From NCBI RefSeq assembly GCF_035582795.1, contig NC_134368.1, positions 8,285,501-8,349,500 of the forward strand: DNA of 64,000 nt, given 5' to 3'. Shown piece after piece: positions 36,201 to 49,044 of the stretch. Below the pieces are notes generated by a model, which ran no database searches, was not told the origin of the DNA, and worked only from the letters and a program-made list of their open reading frames with translations. A program made the translations under genes and the position numbers. Position 1 is the stretch's first letter, and every line of letters begins with the position of its first letter. This stretch comes from Mycteria americana (taxonomy: Eukaryota; Chordata; Aves; Ciconiiformes; Ciconiidae).

Positions 36201-39200
36201 TTGCAATCTGCTCTGCAAATCAAAGTTAAGTTTGCAACTTTCCTTCAAAACATTACAAATGCTTTTATATCTCACTTTAAATATATTCTATATTGGTTTT
36301 GGCTTACATCGTATATAGAGAATGAAACTTCCCGTTTTTTTTCAGTTTCTCAATGCATGGGTTGCCTGTGAAATATAGAAAGCAGATGGTTTATTAAAAA
36401 ACAGACACAAAAAATTAACAGCTCTAAACATTGTATGGATTTTTTTTCCCTACTTATCAAGCTATCGATTAGATTATCTTAACCCACTCTTGAGGACAAC
36501 TGACCGTTCAGATCCATATTTTGATTAATTATTCCACAAAACCTCTTAGCTTACAAATTGGTCATTTCAGAATTATAGTTTTAGTGGTCTCACAAGCAAC
36601 AGTTTAGCAGGTTTTCGGTTACTACACTGTAGACACTGGAAAGGATCTTTTCCTTTTTAATTCAAAAATTTTTAAAGTACAGCATTACAATGTAGACGAT
36701 GCAATCTTTCCAGCTACCAAATCTATGAGCTAAGATGATTGATTTTATCTAGTTTAAATCAGTATGAAATTGATTAAATGACCTGGCAAATTCTGTCATT
36801 TAGCTTGAGAGAGAAAAACCCAGTGCAATGTTTCAACAGCTGCTTCATTGCTTGTCCATTACTTAACAACTAAAATACAGCAGGTTTTGTGTATGACTAG
36901 GCAATGTACAGATATTGTTTTAGAGCATCATTATGAGTCTGGTAAATAAGTTTAGACTAAGGATATGAAAACAAACTCTCTGTAATTTTCTGTAGCAGTG
37001 TTTAAAGGGCTTATGATTGGCAGCATCACTGATTGTGTTGACCAAAAGAGCTGTGGACATCTGGCTTTCTAGCCCTACAGATGAAAGACCATATGTTATA
37101 AAAAAATACAGTGTGAGAGGGGAAAAATAGTTGTAGGCTGAATACATGAGCAGGGGTCAAAGCTAACCGAAATCCAATCCTGTCACCAATCTTGCTCCAA
37201 CAAGGGGTGAATGATGTAGGGCTGTTGGGCAAAGCAGAAATGTTGTTGACTTGTTGACCAACACACAGTTGAGCTGATGGCTGAATATCTCTGAAAACCT
37301 CAGGGATCACTCTGCTTCACCTTCCCTGATGATAAGAAGAATAGTTTACATCACAAATGCCTACAGCTTACCAAAAGTGTCTTATGTTCATACCTTCAGC
37401 TGTTTCACCAAGTTTTCACCTGAGTACAGTGTAACTGTTTAAGATCAAATTCGGGCATATTACAATTTTCAACATCAATCCCAGTTTTCCCATGTTTACA
37501 CTTCTGGAAACAATGCATCCATTCAAATTCATTCCAAGTGAGTTATGAAGGGACCAAAGCCCTCTGTTCACTCGTAATTTACTGTTTGATGCCCTTTTTT
37601 CAAATGCTAATGTCAAAGTTGCGGTCATAAGCTTAAAATCATTTGCTTGTGCTGTTCCCTATTTGAGCTCACAAAAAGACATATTAATTTTATAGGCTCA
37701 GCTTACAGTGTGGGCTGTTAAAACAGTAAATCCTCTACCCTTTTAGGAAAAAAAAGTTATTTCTAAGTGTAAAATAGGAAATAAAGATATTGCTTTACAT
37801 AACACCAAGTGCTACACAGTGGCATATGTTTCATTTTTGTCAGTGATTGATGAAAAAGAACATATATTGAAAATCATATATGAAAATTGTGCTCAAGAAA
37901 TGAGGAGTGCAGATTAGAGATCTTTACTCTTCTTGAAGTTTGTATAATACATTTCAGAGTCTAAATAAACAAAATTCACACCAAGTTGGCTGGTATTTTG
38001 GAAGATGCTAACTCAGCATACTGCTGCAAGTTTCTGCTGAATTGAGCACTTTTTGTTCTTTGGAACAAACATCTGTGATGCGGAGTGATAGATTTTAATA
38101 TAGTTAGACAACACAGCAAGGTGTGTTTTAGAGAAAAATCAGTATGAATGAATTGCAAGCTCCACAATACCTACTTTTAAATTATATTGAATATCACACA
38201 GATTATTCCTATTGACTAAGAATAACCTTTTGTATTAAGGAAGTCAACAGAGCAGATTAAAGGGTATTTTTCCCCAAAACGTTGTATCAACCATTTTAAA
38301 TTGGAATTTTTACATAGTATACTAAACTACAACATTTGTGTATGTCAGTGGTTTAAGGTGACTTAATGTACTGAATTAAAAGGTGCCAAGGCACAATATG
38401 TAGTACAGCCAAGCACACTACAAATCACAGAATCATTCACTTCTATTGTTTGTTTTCATAGTCTCACTAGATGAAGTTACTCAAAGCAGTTCTAAACAAG
38501 AGCAGGGGGAAAAAAAAAAAGTAAATTCATTCCGGGACTAGGAAAAGGATGTTATTCCCAACCTCCCAAGACAATTAACAAATATGACCCCCAAGCATGA
38601 ATCAGCTTCAGTCTGTCTTGGGCTTCTAAGATTTTCCTAATCAATTTAATCCCAACCACCAGCTAGCTGTAGCCTTTTACAGTTCTTCCCTAAGGTTTCA
38701 TAAAGGGTTTTATACAATATGGGCCCCAAATCAGACAACTGCTTTGATTTCAAGGAGCACAAGCTGTAAATAGAGCATACGGTCATTGCTCCTTGCAATC
38801 CCAGACCTAGCATCCTCAAAGAAGCGTGAAAGTTCTCTAGATACTTGCAAAAGACCATTGCATAACATTTAATTTCATGTTCAGTAATCATTTCGTCACT
38901 GAGTGCAAATGATAAAGTGGATACAGATGTTCATTAGCAACAAAAACATATGCAAACAAGGAAGTAATCCAAGAAGCTGCTAGCAACTGAAAAGTCCAAA
39001 GCTGACCATCACATGTTGCAGAGTCGCAAACATTTATCCTTAGACCAAAAAGGAAATCTGACCCCTCCAACCATCTATAGGAGTCCAAATTAGATTTTCT
39101 CATCCTACCCATACTTCAAGGGTAAGGCCATTTTATACAGGGTATGTTTAAGCCTCAGTGGCTTAAGCATGCAGAAGAGTTTGCAACTTTCCAGCCAACC

Positions 39201-41390
39201 AGGATTTGCTCCTACAAATCTTTCCATACAAACAGTCTTCCCTACCACACCTCTTTCCAAAAATCTCCACTGGCTGAGAGGCAGATACTCACAGCCTGGC
39301 TTTGCTGATCTTATTTCTGGTGGCAACAATAGGTAATAAGAAAGATTCCTCCTGGGGCCTTTTCCAGAGGTATGTTCTCTCCCAGCTTCCCAATGGAGGA
39401 GGAAAACACAAAGATCATCTGCGGGGAGCGACAGCTTCTGTTTGTCCCGTCAAACATCCCAGACTCTATCCCTGTCCTCTGGAGGGAATCATTCACACGG
39501 AGAAGATTAGCCAAAAGGATTAGCATGCAGCCGGATTATCCACACACACAGCTCAGCCAACTAATAAACCAGCACCTTTATGCATTTTCTGCCTTTTAAC
39601 CTCTAGGTTTCCAGACTTCTGATACTCATTTCTTTAAGCATCACCATATTTTAGGAGATGCTGAATACACAATTGATGAAGATACGTTTGTGGCTAATCT
39701 GGCATGTCTGAGTCATTTCTCATCAGCCACAAGATGTCAGTGTTGCTGAATGTTATTATTCTTACCTGCAAAGAAGCATCTATAGATGTTGCTGAGGGTG
39801 GCTGTCAACACTGGGCTTTATTCAGTAAGTCTAACAAAAACCCAAGAAGTAACACACAACCAAGGACAATAAAAATCTGCATAGCAAAGTGCAATTTGGT
39901 ATTAATCATAATAAGTAAAACTTGAACTGCATCGTTATGGCTGCCACCTTCTCCTAACATGCAAATCCCTTTGTCTTTTCACAAGTCCCAACTCATGCAA
40001 CACTTGAGCTTGGTAGATGGCTCTTGCACAGAGACATCACTTGGAAAGGAACAACCAGAGATGACACCAGAGCTGTTTCATCATGAAGAAATTCATCCAT
40101 CCCACCAGAAATGAGGCTGTCCAGGACCTCTGACTCTACCAACTCTCACTAAATATGACATCTGAAATCAAAGAACATGCTAATAGCGATCTCCCTGTTT
40201 TACTCTTGGTATGCACTTCCACAACCCTCTGGCTCTGGCAGCAAATTCTGCCCACATCGCTCCATCATGGACATATTTCCCTGCCCAGACTTGTTTCCTC
40301 TCTGTATCACTTCTCCAATTGTATAAGCACACATTTTTGTGAGGCCAAACTACAAATCAGTTTACTGGACTATCTGGTTTTAAAACACCCTTTCCTCTTC
40401 CCAACCCTTCCCAAAAGGCCAAGGTCAGGCAGAAGGGGAACTTTTGAACTGATATTGTTGTGGACTCAATGTATTGTGAAACTGCACCTCGGATTTCCTC
40501 TGCAGACCGACCGACCCATATGTCGATTATTTTTCTGCTTCCTTCTTGGTTGCAGGAGATTTGCTTCACCGAACACTGACTTGACTTCCACTTCTAAGTA
40601 TAGCAGAGCATGGGTACAATTAGCATGAGAATTCCTGTTTACATTATTTGCTGCCATTCATGTCCCCTGAACTTCTTTACTTTTGAAATCGCAGGAAGCA
40701 TGACTTTGGTGGGAGTGGAGACAGGACTGCCCACTGTGAAAAAAAACAGATGAATAGAGATAGATGAATTTATACACACTTGCAGTTATAAAAATACACA
40801 ATGGAAACATGGTTATTTGAGTTGGGAAGTTAAGTAGACAGTTTAATACATTTGATCCATCTATACTTTGTTTTCAAAAATACAAATATATGTCCCAATA
40901 GAAAATCCAAATATTTCAATGGGGGGGGGGGCACATTCAGGGGGAAAAGAAGATTTTACCTAGTTTTTACAATTTTTCCCCAGCTGCCTTCCCTGCCTCT
41001 CTTTTTCTCCCCAAAACATAACCCATTCTTTGAAAAATACTGCCATAGGTAAAGCAACAAAAAAAACCTCAGGGAAAGTCTTTCCTGTTTCCAAACCTTC
41101 CCTCCACTTGTGCTGAACACCTCAACTAGGAAAACCCATTCCCAGTTTAATAAAAATCATTCTTCATAAAGACAACTCCTGACAGCTCCTCCCTGTTCCA
41201 TTAAACAGTCTGGTTGTAGTGACCATAAATCCTTATATTTATCTCCGTCCCACCTTTGCATTGTGTCGAAGGCACTGTCTTCTCTGCCGGAGTCAAAGAT
41301 TCTGTTTGCTTGACACGTTCCTGCCTCCCCTGTTAGTGACAGCAGGCACAAACGTGCCAATATTCACAGGTCTCAAGCCGCTGGCGTGCC
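33201..41390. other. Mostly unique AT-rich DNA, no recognised gene
   Basis: The longest open frame outside the CR1 is 157 codons at 40155-40628 (+). It is rich in Leu, Cys, His and Phe, with no recognised domain and no convincing splice pair. The other frames here are under 100 codons. A G11 run is at 40921-40931. 36640-36800 is a compositionally complex AT-rich stretch with homeodomain-type sites (see findings). Confidence 0.5.
40921..40931. repeat. G11 homopolymer
   Basis: Eleven consecutive G in AT-rich surroundings, followed after GCACATTCA by GGGGG. Long G runs are uncommon and are prone to sequencing error. Confidence 0.85.
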
Positions 41391-41394
41391 TGGC

Positions 41395-41480
41395 TGTTGT
41401 GTAGAGGCGCGGGCTGACTCCGCGCTGCGTGCACAGTAACCATTTGTCTGCACTTTCCGGCCGCCTGGAAATCTGGTAGA
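41395..41480. other. Small CpG-dense patch
   Basis: About seven CpG dinucleotides fall within roughly 70 bases (GAGGCGCGGGCTG, TCCGCGCTGCGTG, TTTCCGGCCGCC) in a CpG-poor region. No open frame or known promoter element is recognised. It could be a conserved regulatory site or a remnant of a GC-rich repeat. Confidence 0.45.
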
Positions 41481-41617
41481 TTAATGCCCAAAGTGGTAGA
41501 GTTGGCAGGAGCGCAGTGGAGAGATTCTCAGAAAAGCCTGACGGTTTCTGTTGAACTAGCTTGCCTCATTAAAAAGTTGCATTTGCTGGGGTCATCTCAG
41601 GATGAGGATGACTGGGA

Positions 41618-41633
41618 TTTTTTTTTTTTTTTT
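41618..41633. repeat. T16 homopolymer
   Basis: Sixteen consecutive T after GGGA. Confidence 0.85.
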
Positions 41634-42929
41634 CCTGGGGTCCCACTCAGTTAAGGATGTTTTCATGCAAATTCTAAAATTTCCAAGCTACTTACCAAAA
41701 CTACGTAGGCTTGCTGAGACTGTACTACAAACCCTTGGGGAGATGGACGTTAGTTTTGAATGTAATTCCTGGAAAAGTTAAAGAGGTGACTGAAGCAGGG
41801 TTATTTGATCCCGCTCATACGTACGTAGTGGGCTAGCTTAGCTAAACAAGGTATTGTGCTTCAAATAACTAGAGCAGTCTAAGAGGTAAAGGTTGAGATG
41901 GCATGGGAAAGGATTTCATCAGCCCAAAATTAATAAAGACGGGGATGGAAATACAAGACGTAGAAACTAGAGAGTGGAGGAGTATCTAATTTCAGGCACT
42001 CTGGTGTAAAGGTGAAACAGCCTCATTAATGTGCACTCTGGCATCAGCCAGTTCTGGCATCAGAGCCCTGCCCTAAGGGTATGCCTTTTTCACCTGCTTT
42101 TGTTTTTCCTCCCCCCCTAACAAACTAGGGATTTTGCTGGTGGGAGGTAGGGCGAGGCACAGTCCTAGGGTACTTTTTTTTACTTTTCTTTTTTGAGTGG
42201 GGACTTAGAGAAAGAAAAATACAGTTCTTATTTTAAATTATAAAAGGGCAAACTTCAGCTGTATTGCTTAATTCAGTTTCACATGCAATAACCTTTCAAA
42301 TGGTGCTTGAAAGTCAAGTCAAATTTCACTATAAATGACATTGCCAGGTTAATATTAATGTATGAGACACTGCCCTTTATGTTTCTCTATCATCCCTTCA
42401 AATGTATTGAACAGGAATTTTAACAGAATCATAAAAATCTTCAATTTCCTCTGTAGATTTAACCAGTGCCAAGAGCCGTAAAAGAGTTATGCTTCTGTCT
42501 CATTTGTAAGGTTTGCGATTATTTTAACATCTCAGTTTTTGCAGGTCTTGTGTACTTAGATCCTAAGCCTGTTACCTCCTTGCTGAGAAATACCTTCCCA
42601 GTAAAAACTGCTCAAACTATTTTTGTCCTTACTTCTAACACGGATTTTAGAATTGGAAGCTACAAGTGAAAAAAAATGGGAGGTATGGAAATATCCTGAC
42701 GCCAATGTGCTTCATAATTTGACTTCAGTGAATATTCAGTGCTGTGAATTAAACAAGGGCACTGGAAAGTTATTTAAATATGTATCAGATGCTGATACAT
42801 GGTTGGGTTTTAACGTGAGAAATTTAAGCCCACAAAGTAATTTCTTGAGAAACACTCAAATGACAGAAAACAGCGGGGAGAGCAAAGATGCAATCTCAGC
42901 TTAAACTACAGCCGTTCAGCACACGGCTC
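41634..42929. other. Unique DNA without recognisable genes
   Basis: Short frames only, including 67 codons at 42466-42669 and 93 codons at 42623-42904 (+). None recognised. Confidence 0.5.
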
Positions 42930-43560
42930 TGTCACTGCAAGAGGGAAAACGTGTCACCGCAAGAACCACGGGGGCAAAAAGGGTGCAGGAAGGCTGCCGG
43001 AGAAGTGGCACCCCGCACACACAGAGACCGACTCTGGTAGCCCCAGCACCCCATCCCCAATGCAGCCACCTCGCTCTGGCACAAACGCCTGTGCAAAGGG
43101 ATGGAAAATCAGCCTCTGCCAGCTGGGAGCCGGGGATGCAGCCGTTGCTGTACTGCATGAACTAGCAGTGGTGGATCAGGCGTGAAGAGCCTGACTCATC
43201 CCTTCGTGCAATGCGGCAAACTTGGCCATGAGTAAGCGCTTTATCTCCCCAGCCAAACGCAACCCTTGCCCAGCACGGACGGGCGTCCAGGGCCTGTCAT
43301 ACCACCCTGCCTTCCCACACCCGGCGCTTCCCAGCCTTCCTGTGCCACGAATCATCCACGCCGGCGGTAGCTGTAGGTTTCGAGCAGCCACCTCATTCGT
43401 GCTTTCCTTGCCTGATTTGAGAAAGGAATCACTCGTACTGGCTGAGTGCCTTTAGAAACGATAAATGCTGCACAAAGGAATATAGATTTCCGTTCTTTTA
43501 ATTATTCTGCATTCAGGCTGTGAGCAAGGCGTGACTGCTCGGACAGAGGCGGCTTGATTA
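42930..43560. other. CpG-enriched 0.6-kb block
   Basis: By eye there are roughly 25-30 CpGs in about 600 bases, for example CACGGACGGGCGTCC, CCCGGCGCTTCC and CACGCCGGCGG, while neighbouring kilobases have very few. Both strands carry frames of 60-80 codons, which is expected of GC-rich DNA. No start-site motif, exon or transposon family is recognised. An unmethylated promoter-type island, a recent GC-rich insertion or an undetected exon are the alternatives. Confidence 0.5.
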
Positions 43561-44224
43561 GCACTTCAAAATCCACAAATATGTGGATTCACTTTAAAAA
43601 AAATTTTGGGAGAGGGTTTTTTTTTCTTGACATCTCTGGGGAAAAGCTTTCATCAAAAGCTGCTCTGCTGTTTCTTAAGGAAAAATATCGTTTTGGCCAT
43701 GTGAAAAGGCAAAATGAAATATTCCAGCTCGCCCCAATGCTTCTGCGGCTTGAGGTATGACAGGAGCATCATTTCAGGGATAGGAGAGGCATTTTGCTGC
43801 TGTTATGAATATTTGCCCAAACTTGGCCAAAACAACCACTTCATCTTACACAGTTTCAGTCAACTTGTTAAGGTTTAAAAGTGCAGCTTCCAACAAACTG
43901 TGGAAGTGTAGCTCCAGCCCCAGTATGCAGGCGCAGAACTGGAGTTCCTCAGGCTTCTTCCGCTAGATATTGTGAGCTGCCCTCAAAAAATGGGTTTATT
44001 AGGCATTAAGCCATAGGTTTCACATGTATTACAGGGCAATTCTTTCATGGATGACCAATGGCAGGTCATCTTATTTTTTCAGATGCCTTACTACAGACAC
44101 CAGCTGTATGCTTTCCATGTATCTTTGCTATGAATACATAAAGCACTATAAGATACTAAAGGCTCTGAAATAGAATATCATAATCATCTTATCCTGGTGC
44201 CTTTTGACACAGAAGTGTCTGGCT
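43561..44224. other. Unique DNA, nothing recognised
   Basis: One 68-codon frame at 43554-43760 (+), with no family resemblance and no repeat assigned. Confidence 0.5.
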
Positions 44225-44350
44225 CCGTTCAGTATCTGTACGATAGATCTAATAATGCCTCTTTACAAGGCCTTTGTGAGCAGAAATGCAGTAGTTTGAG
44301 GGAATTGTTAAGATACTGTAACAATGAAAAGGACAGAAGGAAGCCTAGGA
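44225..44350 (+). repeat. MIR-type SINE relic
   Basis: GTATCTGTACGATAGATCTAA then TAATGCCTCTTTACAAGG and CCTTTGTGAG parallels the MIR phrase TCTGTAAAATGGGGATAATAA ... CCTACCTCACAGGG ... TTGTGAGG. GTTAAGATACTG further right fits the GCTTTGAGATAC tail. Substantial divergence. Confidence 0.4.
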
Positions 44351-44929
44351 TGAAACTAATAATCCCATATTAGTTACTAAACAAAGCCAGACGCCATACT
44401 TAATAATGGGACTAAAATACCTGTGATGACATCATCTGAGAGTTCAGCATGATGCAAAAGAATCAGTGTAAAGCTGGGATTTCAAAAAAATCTTTAATTA
44501 TGGTATTTCTTAACCTTAAGCACTTGATTTACCCTTAACATTCACGGAGTGAAGGATTTTTTCTTGTACTCGTGCATTAGCTATACAATGCGCCCTCTCT
44601 AAATTCACAGCATTTTGATCTAAAACAGCCTGAATACTTGGAAATTATTTATTGCGTGCCTAATGATTGGCTTGTTTTCTAATTATGGACTAATATTTTA
44701 ATTTCTTAAGAATTTCCTTTAATGTTTTGCAAGGTAAACAATGATTTTGTACGATTGCATATCCTTACATTAGCATTAGCTACATCCAACCTGACCCTGG
44801 GTTTATTTTTATTGGAAAATGTCCTGAGATTTTACACTTTAAGCATCAGTCATGCCATGAGACTAACCTACAAGAACAGTCTGAGTCATCCTTCTTTCAG
44901 AAGGCCACATGTATAATGTCAGTAGGACA
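44351..44929. other. AT-rich unique DNA
   Basis: One 64-codon frame at 44722-44916 (+), not recognised. 44640-44760 is AT-rich with TAATTATGG-type sites. Confidence 0.45.
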
Positions 44930-44990
44930 TAATGCTTTCAGTCCAGAAAATGCTTAAGTGTGTTTCTGAATTGGGGCCTGGATAACACAT
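44930..44990. repeat. Ancient sauropsid repeat, second copy of the 1435 family
   Basis: TCCAGAAAATGCTTAAGTGTG then TTTCTGAATTGGGGCCTGG follows the remembered consensus CATATGCTTAAGTGCTTTGC then TGAATCGGGGCC. It belongs with the fragment at 1435-1550. Confidence 0.55.
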
Positions 44991-47900
44991 CAGTTATGGT
45001 TATTTGCAAGTTGCATTTCAATATCCAGCTTTTCAGGCTGTGTGTTTTTGTAGTTGCAACTTTCCACCTCCCCCGCACTGATTTAAGTGATGTTATTCTT
45101 GGCTAATAGTAATTGTGAGAAAATTGAATTCCATCTGTTTCCACCAAAAGCAGAAAATAGAATGTGAGAATCAATAGAAGACTGCACTTGTTATACACAT
45201 TTGTCACAATCAGTGGCTTTGCTAAGGAAACATGTCTGCAGGTATGATTTGCAAAATAAATAGCAAGTCACAGCATCTGATCACCAGCTGGCTTATTTAA
45301 AAATCAGAGCCTCTTCTGACAGCTACGGATCATGAACTTTCAGACGTTGCACGGTTCCTCCAGATTCGTTCAAGGGGAAAGACATCTTTCACGGTACAAA
45401 TGGACGGATGAGAATTTTAATACAAGTATAGATCTGGCTGTGCATTCATCCTCAAAGTTTTGGCTTTACATCTGGTAGTTTCTCCATCTTAGATGATCAT
45501 TTTTTCTCATATACATGCCAATTACTACATAGCCCTTGTAGTTTCATCCGTAGTTACTGTGCATCATCAGAGATTTCTATATGACTAATATAAACATCAT
45601 CTCAGGTTTTCTCCCTAGTTAACATTGTCAGAATTGAAATCTCTGTGGCTGCCCTCGGCTGAGCTGTCTCATTCATGGTCATGACCAAACCACAAAGAGG
45701 CAAACATACAGCACTTTAATAAGTCCTAGCAAGCCTGTTCTTCATGTACAGGCACAACAGCACTCTTTCTTCAAATCCATATTCTGTCCACCTTGTAGGA
45801 CATACCAGTGTCTTATCTGCATGTTTTTATCACAACCATAAGATGGGTGGATCATTTCAGGAGTCCTTCAGCAAGAACTGCTAGATTCCTTCCCAGAGTA
45901 TTGTGTATTTAATGTATACTTTATCACAGTTTGCAACACCTTTGCCTAATTCTGCTACAGTCTCTTTGTAACACAGCGTATTTTTGCAGATGGTGCTGTG
46001 ACCCAGCCACTGTCAGCTCACGGTTTCTTGCTGTGTCAACAAAACCCAGTTTAGTGGTGGTAGCAGAGCATCTCCTCCACGCACCATCTCCCTATCTGAG
46101 TGGGCAGCACACCCTCCACAGCCTGCCCCATCCCCAAATAAAGCACAGCTCTGGGGTGTAGGAAGGTAGGACCCGTCCTTCCATCAGACTGGTTGCTCTG
46201 TAGCTTGGGATCTCCTCAGCACTGTGCAAACCTCAGGTCGGTGGCACAGCATGAAGCTGGGCTCACCTGAACCCACTGCCAGGACCAAGACCACCCCAGT
46301 CGCGTTAGCCAAGAGTCCCTGCCAGGAATAACAGGCATAGCTCGTGAATTTAAAAGGTGATTTGGGGGTTCCTCAGTCCTTACAAGACTTACGATCAGGT
46401 AACTAGAATGGTTTTCATAAAACGTGGACGCTCAACCTTAAAAGCTCAAGTGCCTTGAGCTTCAAAGTTAATGCCTGTTGTTTGCCAAAACCCATAGGAA
46501 AAAGGTGTGTTTGACTGCTGCACAGCAACAGTAAAAAGAAAAGTCATTAAAAAGGAACATTTTTGGATGAATAATGCCATTATGTTCGTTAACAGTATGC
46601 CTTCATCTGGAACTCTGTTTGCCATACCTGGGCTTGAATTTTAGCAGAGCGTACGTGCAGTAAAAAATGGAAAGTCCAAAGTGGTTAATTACAATGTTCA
46701 ACAGCCTAAAAAGACTCCCATAGGCACAGAGATTTAAGGCAGTATAACAGCCTTCAATTTAGAGGGAAGCAAGTAAAAGGTGACAGAACAGAGGTGTGTA
46801 ACATAAAGAACAACTTGGGAAAAATAGGGTAAAATCAGGTGTTTAGTTTTTCCTAGAGGCTTCCCTATAGGTCAATGCAGTTATAACATAAAAAGTCTTA
46901 AATGAGTCAAAGAAATATCTTCTACTGTGCCTAACTGCTATGAAAATGTTGGAGGAAACAAGGAGTCAACAGCTTTAAAAGAGGGCAGACACTTAAATTT
47001 ATATCTGCAATTATCCTAACTGAAAGAAAACATATGAAGATCGATCTGTAGCAGGGTAGAGAACAAAAGCCAGTTGCTGAAATCCAAGCTTCATATGGTT
47101 TTATCATATCAGCTGACAGTAAGGTGAAGCTCTTATAATACCATAATAATAAGCCATAATTCCATAGTACAGCGAGTGCCGTATGTAAACAAGTTTTTCC
47201 ACGTCCTACTTTTCAAAATTCAGGGGGTTTACAAATGTTAGTAACATATACAGTAGTATAACATCCATAGCGGTTACAGAGAGAACTGCAGGTATTATTC
47301 CTCTCCCAGTCAACGCAGAGTTTCTCCCTGCCTTTTCCAGCAGGAAATGGCCAGCTTAGGAACGGGGACAGCATGTGGCTCCAGTCAAACTCAACGTAAT
47401 GGGAAATGGAAAACACTGAATGGGGCAAAAGGTCATGAGTTTGGTGCCAGTAATTAGATACTTCTAAGCGTGTTTGGGGTTTGTTGGGTTGTTTTTTTGT
47501 TTTTTTTTTTAAGGAAAAAAAACAGTGAAATAAATCATATCTGGGAGGAAAATTAAGCTCTCTGAGGATGAAAGCATGAGTCAACTGAAGAGCCAAGATC
47601 TGAATGTAAAAGCTGTGACAGACCCATATCCTGCATTAATCAAGCAGATACAGAGAGATGTACTGTACTGACCAGCTGGTTATCTGCTTCCTGCCTACAG
47701 AGGCAAGATGTCCCAACCACACGTGCCCTAGCACAGTCTGAACTCTAAACCAAACCCCACAAAAATGATAACCGACATCTGTCTTGAGAACAACTGAACC
47801 CAGGACATCTCAAGCTGAACATGTGAGCCTCTACAGCCAGATGGAAGGTAAATGTCAAAGCAGGGCTGAAACAAAGCCACATCCTCTGTATATTAGGCAT

Positions 47901-48685
47901 AGAAGAAGGGAAACCTAATACACACATGTATCTATAGCTGTATGTGTGCACACAGCTGCTGAGCAGTGAATTACGCCCACAATATTATGGGCCCAACAAT
48001 AGTAAAGTTTGAAAGGATTGGCATCTTCTCAGATGAGATTTCATTGCCTGCCAGTTACCTACCTATATATATTCTTCCTTTAAACAACTACTGCAGGTTC
48101 ATATTAATGCAGGTTTTTTTAAATACTACAAGAGATAGAAAGTCCCCGCCCTTTGTTTAAAAGGCGTTGTGAGGGGTTTTTTGAAACATCCTGGTTTTAA
48201 AGATTTGCTGTCTATTCTTCCCACATGACTTTCTGAGTTTTGAATCTTTCAGATGTACTCAGGTCAGATTTCCAGATCACTTCTCATGACTGAAAGGAGC
48301 AGAAGCCAACCTGGTTTTTAGAAACCAGTATTTTCATTAAATGAGCTGCTCATAGGAGCTAAAGTTTCAAGAATGGTCATTAAATTATGCAAGAGTCATA
48401 ACTAAAATAATTTCTTAGCAATGCTTCATCAGATTAAGTTATTTTAATCACTTTGATACTGTCAAACACAGCTTTCAGTGCAGCTTGCTGGAGACCCAGC
48501 CTGTGCATACAAACCCACCACCCCACCTGTTAGAGAGATTCTCTACTATTTCCTTACAAATACAAACCATTTCACCCACTGAAGGTCTAGCGAGTCTGTG
48601 CCTGTTGTTTCATTTCTGTGCTAGCCCAAAAGAAGATAACTACAGGAAAGAAACTCACCTCTTCATCAACCCTGTCTTTCATGCG
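44991..48685. other. Unique DNA without recognisable genes
   Basis: Frames up to 127 codons (47213-47596, -). That frame contains a lysine run from the poly-T tract at about 47490-47511 and is not a known protein. No splice-supported coding signal noted. Confidence 0.5.
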
Positions 48686-48686
48686 T

Positions 48687-48720
48687 ACACACACACACAC
48701 ACACACACCCCCCAACACAC
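48687..48720. repeat. (AC)11 microsatellite with C-rich right edge
   Basis: ACACACACACACACACACAC followed by CCCCCCAACACAC. It is the longest dinucleotide array in the window and likely polymorphic. Confidence 0.95.
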
Positions 48721-49000
48721 CCACCTTTCCCTCCGGAAGGAAAAACAGGTTCCCCTTCTCTGTGCAGCTGAAGCTGGATTCTCTTTTTTACTACCAGCTG
48801 CTTCCAGCTGCCTGGTTTCCCAGTCCAGTTTGTAGAGATATTTAACTTTTTTGACTGCAGGCAGGTAAGTCCCCATCTGCTGCAGCAAAGCTCTGATGGT
48901 CTGATTGTGAGTTGCGTGTGATGATGACATGAGGATGCTGGCACAGCCCTGCGAGTAAGAAAAGACTTATGCCAACCCAAGAAGCATCCAGCGGAGCCAC
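48721..49000. other. GC-richer unique segment
   Basis: A strong donor-like GCAG|GTAAGT lies at 48862-48871 (+), but the frames leading to it are stopped by TAA at about 48841-48843 or lack an acceptor. No exon is called. Confidence 0.35.
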
Positions 49001-49044
49001 TATATAAATAAATAAGTAAATAAATAGCCAGATAGAGAGAGAGA
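49001..49044. repeat. (TAAA)n / (GA)n low-complexity patch
   Basis: TATATAAATAAATAAGTAAA then TAAATAGCCAGATAGAGAGA, an imperfect tetranucleotide array running into GAGA repeats. Confidence 0.85.

Noticed and set aside
38424-38440. ATCACAGAATCATTCAC resembling a reversed CR1 terminus
   Set aside because: The similarity stops after about 15 bases and none of the adjoining CR1 3' UTR is present.
47213-47596. 127-codon minus frame
   Set aside because: Its middle is a Lys/Gln run encoded by a homopolymer tract, so the open frame reflects low complexity.
48862-48871. Strong donor consensus GCAG|GTAAGT on the plus strand
   Set aside because: Upstream frames are stopped or lack a usable acceptor, so there is no exon to attach to it.
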